Positions 24,850 through 32,003 of a stretch of 34,685 nucleotides of DNA are shown piece by piece. The notes below the pieces were generated by a model that saw nothing but the letters and a program-made list of their open reading frames with translations, was not told the DNA's origin and did not search any database. How positions within the stretch are numbered: the stretch's first letter is position 1; each line of letters begins with the position of its first letter. Source of the DNA: Clostridiales bacterium (GTDB taxonomy: Bacteria; Bacillota; Clostridia; Christensenellales; Borkfalkiaceae); NCBI GenBank assembly GCA_003538975.1, contig DPQQ01000001.1:71561-106245 (forward strand), given 5' to 3'. The position numbers and the translations under genes are program-made.

Positions 24850-24910
24850 GATGTACCTCTTTTTATTTTATAATTTATCCCTTTATGCGGGATTTTTCTT
24901 TATTATTTTT

Positions 24911-24939
24911 ATTGTATCACTTCTGCCCGGATATTTCAA
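24911..24939 (-). promoter_or_regulatory. Sigma-A promoter of upp
   Basis: TTGAAA (24934-24939), a 17-base spacer and TACAAT (24911-24916) with an extended TGA just before the -10. The leader of about 55 bases contains only a weak ATCCC/GGGAT stem and no PyrR-type attenuator. Confidence 0.75.
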
Positions 24940-24978
24940 CCTAAAAATATATTTTTCGGTCGGAAAATCCTTTTTACG

Positions 24979-25020
24979 AAAACACCGCCGGAACCGGCTT
25001 TCGCCGGCGGCGGTGTTTTT
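24979..25020 (-). terminator. Intrinsic terminator after uraA
   Basis: A long stem with outer arms AACACCGCCG/CGGCGGTGTT and an inner CCGGC-GAAA-GCCGG tetraloop hairpin. On the minus strand it ends in TTTT. The opposite strand also has a T tract (25015-25020). It begins about 35 bases after the uraA stop. Confidence 0.8.
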
Positions 25021-25055
25021 GTATAAGGGGTTACTTTATGATCTTTATTAAAACT

Positions 25056-26507
25056 TTATTTTTTTGCGGGGTTTTCGTTTGCGAACGGCATATCGGGAAC
25101 TTCTTCCTGAATAGCTCCGTTTTCAACCTTTTCGTCTTTGTCTTTGCCGCTGTGAGTGATAGCGTTTACAACGATACCTACTATCATAGCGAGAGCGAGC
25201 GAGGTAAGCTGGAAGAGCGGGCCGCCGGTTAAATTGTTCGTACCGAAGTTAAGCGTTACGCCGCCGATACCGATTACGAGAATCGCCGCTACCGGGTAAA
25301 GGTTTCTGTTGTCCGAAAGGTCGACGTCTTTGAGCATCTGGAGACCGGATACCGAGATGAAACCGTACATCGCTATACAAGCGCCGCCCATTACGCACTT
25401 CGGAAGCATGTTGATGATTGCTACAAAGGGAGAGATGAACGATATTACCATACACATGATGCCGGTTAAGAATATGGTCGAAGTGGAAGCGTTTTTGGAA
25501 AGCGCTACGCAGCTTATGGATTCGCCGTAAGTGGTGTTTGCGCAGCCGCCGAAGAACGCGCCTACCATGGAACCTACGCCGTCGCCGAGAAGCGTTTTGT
25601 CAAGACCGGGATCTTCGAGAAGGTCTTTTTCAACGATGCTGGAAAGGTTTTCGTGGTCGGAAATGTGCTGAGCGAGTTCTACTACCGCGATGGGTACAAA
25701 GAGAAGCGCGAGGTTGCCGATTGCGGCTCCGTCGAGGGTGTACTGACCGTTAGTCTTTATAGCCTGTAAGAACGTGAACTTCGGAAGATCGAAGAAGCTC
25801 GTGAATTTTAAGGGTTTGAAGCAGTTGATTATCGGAGTGAAGTCAACTATTCTCATGCCTTTGCAGAAGGCGCTGTCGTTTATGTAGCCGAATCCGGTGA
25901 TTATCATTGCGAGAACGAGGCCGGAACCTATACCGATTATGAACGGAATGAGTTTAGCCATTCCTTTGCCCTTTACGGATGCAAGGACGATTGCTACGAA
26001 GGTGAACAAACCTACGAAGATGTACCAGAGATTATAAGTGGAACCGCCGTTTGTCATCATCCAGCTGCCGGCCGTGCCAGAGAGCGAAAGACCTATGATT
26101 GCGAGGACGGGTCCGATTATTACGTGAGGAAGAAGCTTTTTGATCCATGCCGATCCTACGAATTTGATTACGATTGCGATTACGACGTATACGAGTCCCG
26201 CGAAGCCTACGCCGATTATAAGTCCCCAGTAACCGTAGTTCTGAGTGGCGGCTGCCTGTAACGCTCCTAAGAAAGTGAATGACGATCCGAGGAATACGGG
26301 GCTTTTGAATTTAGTGAACAAAAGATAAACGATCGAGCCTGCGCCTGCTCCGAAGAACGCTGCCGCGGGGTCGCAGTAAAGTCCCGTCATGGATACGAGT
26401 ATCGGAACGAGAAGGGTTGCAGCCATGATCGCTATCATCTGCTGGAATGCGAACACGAGGTTCTTTTTGAAGGGCGGTCTGTCTTTTACGCCGTAAGTGA
26501 GTTTCAT
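25056..26507 (-). CDS. uraA: Uracil/xanthine permease family transporter (NCS2), probable uracil permease
   Basis: A 483-residue NCS2 (NAT) transporter with about 14 membrane segments. It has the LGSSFTFLGAL block of TM3 (73-83) and the TM10 block GGCANTTYGES (320-330) that contains substrate-binding Glu329. The TM8 block, which is AEH in E. coli UraA, reads AQH (279-281), so the other substrate-binding glutamate is Gln280. The co-operonic pyrR, conserved gene order and nearby upp point to uracil as substrate, but the substitution leaves some doubt. A charged Lys/Glu tail follows the last helix. It lies 33 bases after pyrR with a TAAGGAG site. Confidence 0.85.
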   Translation of the reverse strand: MKLTYGVKDRPPFKKNLVFAFQQMIAIMAATLLVPILVSMTGLYCDPAAAFFGAGAGSIVYLLFTKFKSPVFLGSSFTFLGALQAAATQNYGYWGLIIGVGFAGLVYVVIAIVIKFVGSAWIKKLLPHVIIGPVLAIIGLSLSGTAGSWMMTNGGSTYNLWYIFVGLFTFVAIVLASVKGKGMAKLIPFIIGIGSGLVLAMIITGFGYINDSAFCKGMRIVDFTPIINCFKPLKFTSFFDLPKFTFLQAIKTNGQYTLDGAAIGNLALLFVPIAVVELAQHISDHENLSSIVEKDLLEDPGLDKTLLGDGVGSMVGAFFGGCANTTYGESISCVALSKNASTSTIFLTGIMCMVISFISPFVAIINMLPKCVMGGACIAMYGFISVSGLQMLKDVDLSDNRNLYPVAAILVIGIGGVTLNFGTNNLTGGPLFQLTSLALAMIVGIVVNAITHSGKDKDEKVENGAIQEEVPDMPFANENPAKK

Positions 26508-26540
26508 AAAAATCTCCTTAAAAAAAATTTTTTCTTTTTA

Positions 26541-27077
26541 TCAGCGTTCCGAAAGGTCTACTCTCGTCTGATTGTCGGTTGAAGCGAACTTTACCGAAAT
26601 CACTTCGTTAATAGCCGTCGGCACGTTTTTGCCTACGTAATCGGGACGTATCGGCAGTTCTCTGTGTCCCCTGTCGATAAGCACCGCAAGCTGAATCGTT
26701 TTAGGTCTTCCGAGTTTCATGACCGCGTCGATTGCCGCGCGAACCGTTCTCCCGGTGTAAATTACGTCGTCGCAAAGAATCACGTCTTTACCCGTTACTG
26801 GGAAATTTACTTCGGTTCCGTTTATCTTGGGAAGATCCGATATCTCGCTTAAGTCGTCGCGGTAAAGCGTTATGTCCACTTTGCCGACGGGAACTTCTTT
26901 CCCTTCTATCGCAAGAACGTTTTCGCGGATTTTCTCCGCAAGCGGCACACCGCGGGTTACTATTCCGAGTAAAACCACTTCCGCAACGCCTTTGTTCTTT
27001 TCGATTATCTCGTGCGAGATTCGTTTCACGGCTCTTTCGACTGCCACGTTGTCCATTATAATCGTCTTGAATTTCAT
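26541..27077 (-). CDS. pyrR: PyrR bifunctional attenuation regulator/uracil phosphoribosyltransferase
   Basis: PyrR binds pyr leader RNA when UMP is high and promotes transcription termination; it also has weak Upp activity. I chose the ATG at 27075-27077, giving 178 residues starting MKFKTIIMDN, in line with Bacillus PyrR. A GAAGGG site precedes it. An upstream ATG would extend the protein by 19 codons into the attenuator and is unlikely. Signatures: VDITLYRDDLS, the PRPP motif VILCDDVIYTGRTVRA, and IDRGHRELPIRPDYVGKNVPT. It forms an operon with uraA and is preceded by a leader that looks autoregulated. Confidence 0.95.
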   Translation of the reverse strand: MKFKTIIMDNVAVERAVKRISHEIIEKNKGVAEVVLLGIVTRGVPLAEKIRENVLAIEGKEVPVGKVDITLYRDDLSEISDLPKINGTEVNFPVTGKDVILCDDVIYTGRTVRAAIDAVMKLGRPKTIQLAVLIDRGHRELPIRPDYVGKNVPTAINEVISVKFASTDNQTRVDLSER

Positions 27078-27105
27078 ATCATTACCCTTCGGTACCTTGT
27101 TCCGG

Positions 27106-27140
27106 CAGAAAAAAAGTCTTGTTCTGCCGAACAAGACTTT
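27106..27140 (-). terminator. Attenuator terminator in the pyrR leader
   Basis: Perfect 12-base arms (27129-27140 with 27113-27124) around a 4-base loop, followed on the minus strand by eight or so Ts. It lies between the promoter and pyrR, so it would block the operon unless an antiterminator forms. Its first arm overlaps the antiterminator strand at 27127-27146. Confidence 0.85.
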
Positions 27141-27221
27141 GTAAACTAAAATTACCGTTTTGCCGCTTTATTCCTAAAGCGCAATGACGTTTATAAAGAA
27201 CCTTGTCGGCATCTCTGTACC
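27127..27221 (-). promoter_or_regulatory. PyrR-type attenuator: RNA-binding element and antiterminator
   Basis: The transcript contains UACAGAGAUGCC inside 27198-27221, close to the PyrR target (UCCNGNGAGGYU type), followed by GACAAGG. The strand 27189-27209 can pair with 27127-27146 (about 17 pairs, one mismatch and small bulges). That structure uses up the first arm of the terminator. PyrR binding at 27198-27221 would mask the antiterminator strand and favour termination. The structures are drawn by hand; the mechanism is known from Bacillus pyr operons. Confidence 0.7.
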
Positions 27222-27245
27222 GCTCTTAAAAATTCAACTATGGGC

Positions 27246-27274
27246 ATTATAGCGCAATAATAATTTAAAGTCAA
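27246..27274 (-). promoter_or_regulatory. Sigma-A promoter of pyrR-uraA
   Basis: TTGACT (27269-27274) and TATAAT (27246-27251) with exactly 17 bases between. The promoter follows the end of the rluD gene and overlaps nothing coding. The leader to pyrR is about 160 bases, enough for the attenuator. Confidence 0.85.
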
Positions 27275-27277
27275 CGA

Positions 27278-28177
27278 TTATCGCAAACTTTTTAAAATTT
27301 TTTCAAAATAGTCCGGAAGCGGCGCCGTAAAGGTCATCTCTTCCCCGGTAACGGGATGCTTAAGAACGAGTTTCCCTGCGTGCAGAAGCTGCCCGTTTAA
27401 ATTAAACTTCTGTTTTTTATACCCGTATTCGGGATCGCCGACCACGGGGTGCTTTATATATTTTGCATGAACTCTTATCTGATGCGTTCTGCCCGTTTTC
27501 AGCGAAAATTCGCACAAAGTGTACTCTTTATAGCGTTTTATTACCTTAAAATCGGTCGTCGCCGTTCTGCCGGCTTTCGTTACCGCCATTTTTTTGCGGT
27601 CTTTCGGATCGCGTCCGATAAAAGTCGTTATTTCACCCGAATCTTCTTTTAATACGCCCTCTAAAAGAGCGTAATAAATTCTTTTGCAGGTTTTGTTTTC
27701 GATCTGTTTTGAGAGATTTACGTGGGCGTTGTCGTTTTTTGCCACGACAAGCAGCCCGGAAGTGTTTTTGTCTATCCGGTGAACGATGCCCGGTCTTATT
27801 TCGCCGTTTATGCCCGAAAGTTTGTCGAGCTTTGATAAAAGCGCGTTAACGAGAGTGTCGTCTCCTGTACCCGCCCCGGCATGAACGGTAAGTCCCTGCT
27901 GTTTGTTTATTACGGCGATGTCGTCGTCCTGATATATTATATCGAGCGGAACGGAGTCGTTGGGTTTTACTTCGACGGGTTTCGCTTCCGGAAGAACGAG
28001 TTTTATTTCGTCGCCTGCTTTTACCGTTTTACCGACGCTTACGTTTTTACCGTTTAAGGATATTCCGCTCTCCGCCGTTTTTATGTGCGAACGGGTAAGC
28101 TTCGTCTTTTCGGACAAAATTACGTCTATTCTTTTGCCTTCGTCCGAAGGCTCTGCGGTAAACAAAAATTCTTCCAT
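27278..28177 (-). CDS. rluD: RluA/RluD-family 23S rRNA pseudouridine synthase
   Basis: A 299-residue pseudouridine synthase with an N-terminal S4 RNA-binding domain (about residues 14-60) and the catalytic domain. The catalytic Asp136 lies in the motif RPGIVHRIDKNTSGLL. KTGRTHQIRVH in the C-terminal half is also typical. Its position between lspA and pyrR is the same as ylyB of Bacillus subtilis, so it is the YlyB orthologue; which uridines it modifies is inferred from RluD. The ribosome binding site lies in the end of lspA, five bases upstream. Confidence 0.9.
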   Translation of the reverse strand: MEEFLFTAEPSDEGKRIDVILSEKTKLTRSHIKTAESGISLNGKNVSVGKTVKAGDEIKLVLPEAKPVEVKPNDSVPLDIIYQDDDIAVINKQQGLTVHAGAGTGDDTLVNALLSKLDKLSGINGEIRPGIVHRIDKNTSGLLVVAKNDNAHVNLSKQIENKTCKRIYYALLEGVLKEDSGEITTFIGRDPKDRKKMAVTKAGRTATTDFKVIKRYKEYTLCEFSLKTGRTHQIRVHAKYIKHPVVGDPEYGYKKQKFNLNGQLLHAGKLVLKHPVTGEEMTFTAPLPDYFEKILKSLR

Positions 28178-28182
28178 TTTAT

Positions 28183-28926
28183 TTACCTTCCTGCGGTTTC
28201 GCCGTCCGTTTTCCGTTTTTCCGTATTTACGGAAGCGTTCATATCTCCGGTTTTGCCCGACGAACCGCTTTCTTTAACCGTCGTATTCTCTTTTTCGTCC
28301 GTCTCTTCTTCGGCAATGCTTCCGAAGTCGATTTTTTCCATCGCCTCTCCGCCGCCTAAATCTTCGCTCGGAGCGGAAACCGCGACCTTGTCGTCTTTAA
28401 AAAGAGTTTTATCGAAGAAAATATAATATATAAATATGATTATTATTCCGACGCACAAAAAAGTATCGGCTAAATTGAATATCGGAAAATCGTAACCGAA
28501 TAAAAGAGTAAACGATAAAAAGTCGACGACGTAACCTTTTGCGAGTCTGTCTATGTAATTGCCGAGAGTTCCCGCTATCACGAGTACGAGAGCGTATCTC
28601 GAAAAAACGTTCTTTCTGCCGCTGAAACAATAGAACGCGATAAAAAGACATATCGCTATCGGAGTGATTATCTTAAAAAGAGTCTGCCCCCACGGCTTAT
28701 CCGCCGCAAACGAAAACGCCGCGCCCGTGTTATGCACGAGACGGAAGCGGAAAAATCCTTTTATAACTTCTCCCTTAGTTTCGCCGAGTTCGTAATGCGT
28801 TTCGAAATACATTTTCGAAAAATAATCCGCGAGTATCAGCGCGGCGAGAACGAATATCGGGATAACCGCATCGTATATTATTCTTTTCGCGATAGTTTTT
28901 TTATCGGTTTTAAGCTTTAATTTCAT
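28183..28926 (-). CDS. lspA: Lipoprotein signal peptidase (signal peptidase II) with long C-terminal tail
   Basis: A membrane aspartyl protease that removes signal peptides from prolipoproteins. Four transmembrane helices are expected in residues 15-172. The motifs VHNTGAAFS (64-72), GNYIDRL with catalytic Asp126, and FPIFNLADTF with catalytic Asp154 are all present. The core is normal, but residues from about 178 to 247 form an acidic, Ser/Thr/Glu-rich extension that most LspA lack. The gene overlaps pncB by four bases (ATGA). A likely substrate, a lipoprotein, is encoded at 30521-31153. Confidence 0.93.
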   Translation of the reverse strand: MKLKLKTDKKTIAKRIIYDAVIPIFVLAALILADYFSKMYFETHYELGETKGEVIKGFFRFRLVHNTGAAFSFAADKPWGQTLFKIITPIAICLFIAFYCFSGRKNVFSRYALVLVIAGTLGNYIDRLAKGYVVDFLSFTLLFGYDFPIFNLADTFLCVGIIIIFIYYIFFDKTLFKDDKVAVSAPSEDLGGGEAMEKIDFGSIAEEETDEKENTTVKESGSSGKTGDMNASVNTEKRKTDGETAGR

Positions 28927-30380
28927 CTTTGTTTTTCGGGCTTTCTCGCGTCGTCGATCATCTTCGTTTTAAGCTCGTAAAGCTTATCCGAAAGGTCTAC
29001 TTTGTAGATATGCGGGCTTACGAGACGTTTGTATTCTTCCCAGAAGGTATCGAGTTCGCGCTTGGCGTAATCTTTTATTTCTTTAAGCGTCGGGAAGTTA
29101 TAAACAACCTTGCCGTTTATTATTATGTCTTCCTGCAATTTGCGGAGAGTGTAGTTGTTAAACGTTATACTCTTCCATCTGTCGTACTGATGAGTTAAAG
29201 TAAGGGGTTTCGATTCGTCGTAATCGCCTTCTTCTCTCAGAAAGATAAAATCGGCTTCGGCTTTTCCGGTCGAATTATCGTAAACTCTGTAAATATTTTT
29301 GAAGCCGGGGTTGGTGATTTTCGCGGAGTTATCCGAAATTTTGATTTTGGGGATAACGTTGCCGTTTTCGTCCACCACGCCCGAAAGCTTGTATACTCCG
29401 CCTAATGCAGGCATGTCTTCGCTCGTTATAAGCTTTGTTCCTATGCCCCAGATGGAAATTTCTGCTCCCTGCTGTTTCAAGGAATTCACGAGATTTTCGT
29501 CGAGATCGCCCGAAGCGCAGACCTTCGCGTCAGGGAAACCGGCGTCAGCCATCATTTTTTTAGCCTTTTTGGAAAGGTACGCAAGGTCGCCCGAGTCGAG
29601 TCTTATGCCTACGGGTTTATGCCCCGCGGCTTCGAGTTCTTTGAATACTTTTATGGCGTTCGGAACGCCGCTCTTTATCGTGTCGTAAGTGTCCACGAGC
29701 AAAAGCGCGTTGTCGGGGTAAATTTCGGCATATTTTTTGAAAGCCGTGTATTCGTCCTTAAAGTTCATTACCCAGCTGTGAGCGTGCGTACCGGCGACGG
29801 GAATACCGAACATTTTTCCGGCGAGAACGTTCGAGGTCGAATCGCATCCGCCGATTACCGCCGCTCTCGCGCCGTAAATACCCGCGTCCGGTCCCTGCGC
29901 TCTTCTGAGACCGAATTCCATTACCACGTCGTCTTTCGCCGCATGTCTTATTTTAGCCGCCTTCGACGCGATAAGAGTCTGATGGTTGATTATATTGAGA
30001 AGCGCAGTTTCTATCAGCTGCGCCTGCATGACGGGAGCTTTTACCGTAAGAATGGGTTCCCCCGGGAATACTAGCGTTCCTTCGGGTACGGCGTAAATGT
30101 CCCCCGTGAATCTGAAGTTTTCGAGATATTCAAGAAACTCCTCGGAAAATATTCCGAGACTTCTTAAATAATCTATTTCTTCCGTACCGAAGTTTATTCC
30201 GGTAACGTAGTCGACCGCCTGTTCGAGTCCGCAAGCGAGCGAATACGTTATGTTTCCGTTCTGGCGGAAGAATATATCGAATATAGCCACTTCGTCTTTA
30301 CAGTTTTCTTTGAGATAACCGTTCATCATAGTAAGCTGATAAAGATCCGTAAGCAAGGTAAGATTTCTTTTAACGTCCAT
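28923..30380 (-). CDS. pncB: Nicotinate phosphoribosyltransferase
   Basis: This converts nicotinate and PRPP to nicotinate mononucleotide in NAD salvage. The 485-residue protein starts with the family block LLTDLYQLTMMNGYL. It has FGLRRAQGPDAG (156-167), the phosphorylatable histidine in GTHAHS (His201), and the GIRLDSGDL phosphate-binding block. It is the long Gram-positive type. The start follows GGAGAA. It opens the pncB-lspA-rluD series. I did not find a convincing promoter in the short gap after the preceding terminator, nor an NiaR-type operator. Confidence 0.93.
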   Translation of the reverse strand: MDVKRNLTLLTDLYQLTMMNGYLKENCKDEVAIFDIFFRQNGNITYSLACGLEQAVDYVTGINFGTEEIDYLRSLGIFSEEFLEYLENFRFTGDIYAVPEGTLVFPGEPILTVKAPVMQAQLIETALLNIINHQTLIASKAAKIRHAAKDDVVMEFGLRRAQGPDAGIYGARAAVIGGCDSTSNVLAGKMFGIPVAGTHAHSWVMNFKDEYTAFKKYAEIYPDNALLLVDTYDTIKSGVPNAIKVFKELEAAGHKPVGIRLDSGDLAYLSKKAKKMMADAGFPDAKVCASGDLDENLVNSLKQQGAEISIWGIGTKLITSEDMPALGGVYKLSGVVDENGNVIPKIKISDNSAKITNPGFKNIYRVYDNSTGKAEADFIFLREEGDYDESKPLTLTHQYDRWKSITFNNYTLRKLQEDIIINGKVVYNFPTLKEIKDYAKRELDTFWEEYKRLVSPHIYKVDLSDKLYELKTKMIDDARKPEKQR

Positions 30381-30458
30381 AATAAAAGTTCTCCGTTGGT
30401 TTTTCCGTTCGGGACGGCGAATTTTTGCCTGTCGTCTGCGGCAACCGTTCCGACTTTT

Positions 30459-30484
30459 AAAAACGCCGAGATACCGGCGTTTTT
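30459..30484 (-). terminator. Intrinsic terminator after the lipoprotein gene
   Basis: Perfect 10-base arms AAAAACGCCG/CGGCGTTTTT (30459-30468 and 30475-30484) with a 6-base loop, 36 bases after the lipoprotein stop. Ts flank it on both strands. Confidence 0.8.
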
Positions 30485-30520
30485 ATTCTTGTATTCTGAT
30501 TATTGTCCTTTCGGGGCGTA

Positions 30521-31153
30521 CTAATTTTTTTGTCTGTATTTATACGTATAAATTCCGTTGCTGCTTTTGTTTTCTTTTTCGATAAAAATTTTAAGCTTAT
30601 ACGCCTCCGACGAAGTATCGAATTCGTACCTTATGTCCAAAGACCATACGGCGTCTTCGGTAAGATATCCGTCTTCGGCAACGGAAGTATCGGTAATATA
30701 ATAAAATTTATATAACGAAGACGGGTTATCGTCGTAATAATCGTTTAAATCGCTTTTCGGAACAATATTATAGTAGAAAGTATTATCAGTCGTTCCGTGA
30801 GCGTAAAAAGCCGCGACGCCGAAATTTTTACCGTATCTGTTTTTAAAATATCCGAGATAAACGTCAGCCGTCTGTTCGAGTTTTTCTCTTTCCGGACACA
30901 GCTGCGAAAACGAGTACCCGTCGCCGTACCAATGAGTATCCGTCGTCATTACGCCAGCAAGTCCTTCCGGCGCGCCAAGCCCGCCGAGACCGACTTTTTC
31001 AAGTTCTTCTTCGGTAAACCATGCGGAAGAATCATGTCCTTTCGTAACGTCAGAGGAACTCCCGTTACCGTCGCCGCACGCCGAAAAACAAAAACAGGCG
31101 AATACGGTCATCATCGCAAAAATCGCCGCAAAATATTTTTTCGTAATTTTCAT
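30521..31153 (-). CDS. Secreted lipoprotein of unknown function
   Basis: A 210-residue predicted lipoprotein: basic start (MKITKKYF), hydrophobic segment, and lipobox FSAC with Cys26 as the lipidated residue, followed by a Gly/Ser-rich linker. The mature part is rich in Tyr and Asp. I recognise no domain. It is anchored on the outer face of the membrane, processed by LspA. It lies 18 bases after the gene for a four-helix membrane protein and is probably in the same operon. No Shine-Dalgarno sequence is visible before the ATG, so translation may depend on coupling. Confidence 0.8.
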   Translation of the reverse strand: MKITKKYFAAIFAMMTVFACFCFSACGDGNGSSSDVTKGHDSSAWFTEEELEKVGLGGLGAPEGLAGVMTTDTHWYGDGYSFSQLCPEREKLEQTADVYLGYFKNRYGKNFGVAAFYAHGTTDNTFYYNIVPKSDLNDYYDDNPSSLYKFYYITDTSVAEDGYLTEDAVWSLDIRYEFDTSSEAYKLKIFIEKENKSSNGIYTYKYRQKN

Positions 31154-31171
31154 AAATGCACGTTATTGTTG

Positions 31172-31714
31172 TCAGTCTTTAAACGACTTTATTTCGGGAA
31201 TTTCTTCCTTTGCGTCTTTTTCTTTTACCGCGGCGTCCTTTTCCGCCTGTCTTTCTTTATAACTTTTGTATCCGGGCTTTCTGTCGTCCGAATCCGCCGC
31301 TTTGTTGCCGAAGTATAATACCGAAACCATGGCGAGTATCGCTACGGCGGCGAATACTACTATAAGAACTATCCACCAGATCGCATGGAACACGTCTATC
31401 ATAGCGTATAAAAGAGCGACCGCAAACAATACTCCGCCTATAAACGCATACCAGGTGAATTTAGCCATAAAGCCCGTTACGATGAACGTTACGCCCGTTC
31501 CCGCAACGAACAGGAATAAGAACGTAAGTATCGGGTGCGAAGTCATCTTCCATTTAAGCGCTCCGTCTAAAATGGCGAACAAAAGCGCCATAGCGGTGAA
31601 GAATATGACTCCTATAAGGGTTTTGCCCGAAACGGTTGAAAAAAATCCGTTTTTGTTTTTATTCTTTGTTTCGGGAGCGGTGTTTTCTGTTTTCTTTTCG
31701 AGATTGTTTTCCAT
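31172..31714 (-). CDS. Four-helix membrane protein of unknown function
   Basis: A 180-residue integral membrane protein with transmembrane helices at about 32-50, 62-81, 89-107 and 111-135. It has hydrophilic Lys/Glu/Asn-rich tails at both ends. The layout of four helices in close pairs resembles small DUF308/HdeD-like proteins, but I cannot assign it. It has a good promoter, a leader with two small hairpins, and an AAAGGAG site. It is transcribed away from lexA and probably with the following lipoprotein gene. Confidence 0.75.
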   Translation of the reverse strand: MENNLEKKTENTAPETKNKNKNGFFSTVSGKTLIGVIFFTAMALLFAILDGALKWKMTSHPILTFLFLFVAGTGVTFIVTGFMAKFTWYAFIGGVLFAVALLYAMIDVFHAIWWIVLIVVFAAVAILAMVSVLYFGNKAADSDDRKPGYKSYKERQAEKDAAVKEKDAKEEIPEIKSFKD

Positions 31715-31734
31715 CTTTTTCTCCTTTACTGTAG

Positions 31735-31764
31735 TTGCGGAACCGCAGCTGCCGGTTATCCGGC
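31735..31764 (-). other. Tandem hairpins in the leader of the membrane protein gene
   Basis: Two compact perfect stems lie side by side: GCCGG-CCGGC with a 4-base loop (31751-31764), and TGCGG-CCGCA with a 2-base loop (31736-31747). They end about 15 bases before the ribosome binding site. No T tract follows either, so they are not a simple terminator. Confidence 0.45.
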
Positions 31765-31812
31765 AAAAATCCGCTTATCCCGCCTAATGCCTTTTTAAGC
31801 TACTACATTGAT

Positions 31813-31841
31813 ATTATAGCAAGAATATTTTTAAAAGTAAA
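31813..31841 (-). promoter_or_regulatory. Sigma-A promoter of the membrane protein-lipoprotein operon
   Basis: TTTACT (31836-31841), 17 bases and TATAAT (31813-31818) on the minus strand, with TGC just before the -10 (extended type). The leader is about 90 bases. Confidence 0.75.
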
Positions 31842-31910
31842 CACCCCCGAACGTTTTTTAACCGCCGAAACGCTAAATTTTTCGCTTTCTCGACAAATTT
31901 CCGCATTTTA

Positions 31911-31924
31911 TGAACAAACGTTTG
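31911..31924 (+). promoter_or_regulatory. LexA operator (SOS box) of lexA
   Basis: TGAACAAACGTTTG contains GAAC-N4-GTTT, one base from the Gram-positive SOS core GAAC-N4-GTTC. It overlaps the -35 box of lexA, the usual place for LexA autorepression. Confidence 0.75.
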
Positions 31925-31951
31925 ACTTTTGTTTCCGGTTGATGTTACAAT
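31922..31951 (+). promoter_or_regulatory. Sigma-A promoter of lexA
   Basis: TTGACT (31922-31927) and TACAAT (31946-31951) with an 18-base spacer; TGT just before the -10 makes it an extended type. The leader is about 45 bases. Confidence 0.75.
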
Positions 31952-32003
31952 AATTCTGCTTAAAGGTCGTTTTCGGCTTTTTACTATAAAAGCGGAGATT
32001 AAA

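Noticed and set aside
27078..27134. Longer start for pyrR, 19 codons upstream
   Set aside because: The extension would be translated from the attenuator hairpin; the internal ATG has a ribosome binding site and the conserved N-terminus.
31929..32003. Longer start for lexA, 25 codons upstream
   Set aside because: This ATG lies between the -35 and -10 boxes of the lexA promoter; the GGAGA-preceded ATG at 32004 fits known LexA proteins.
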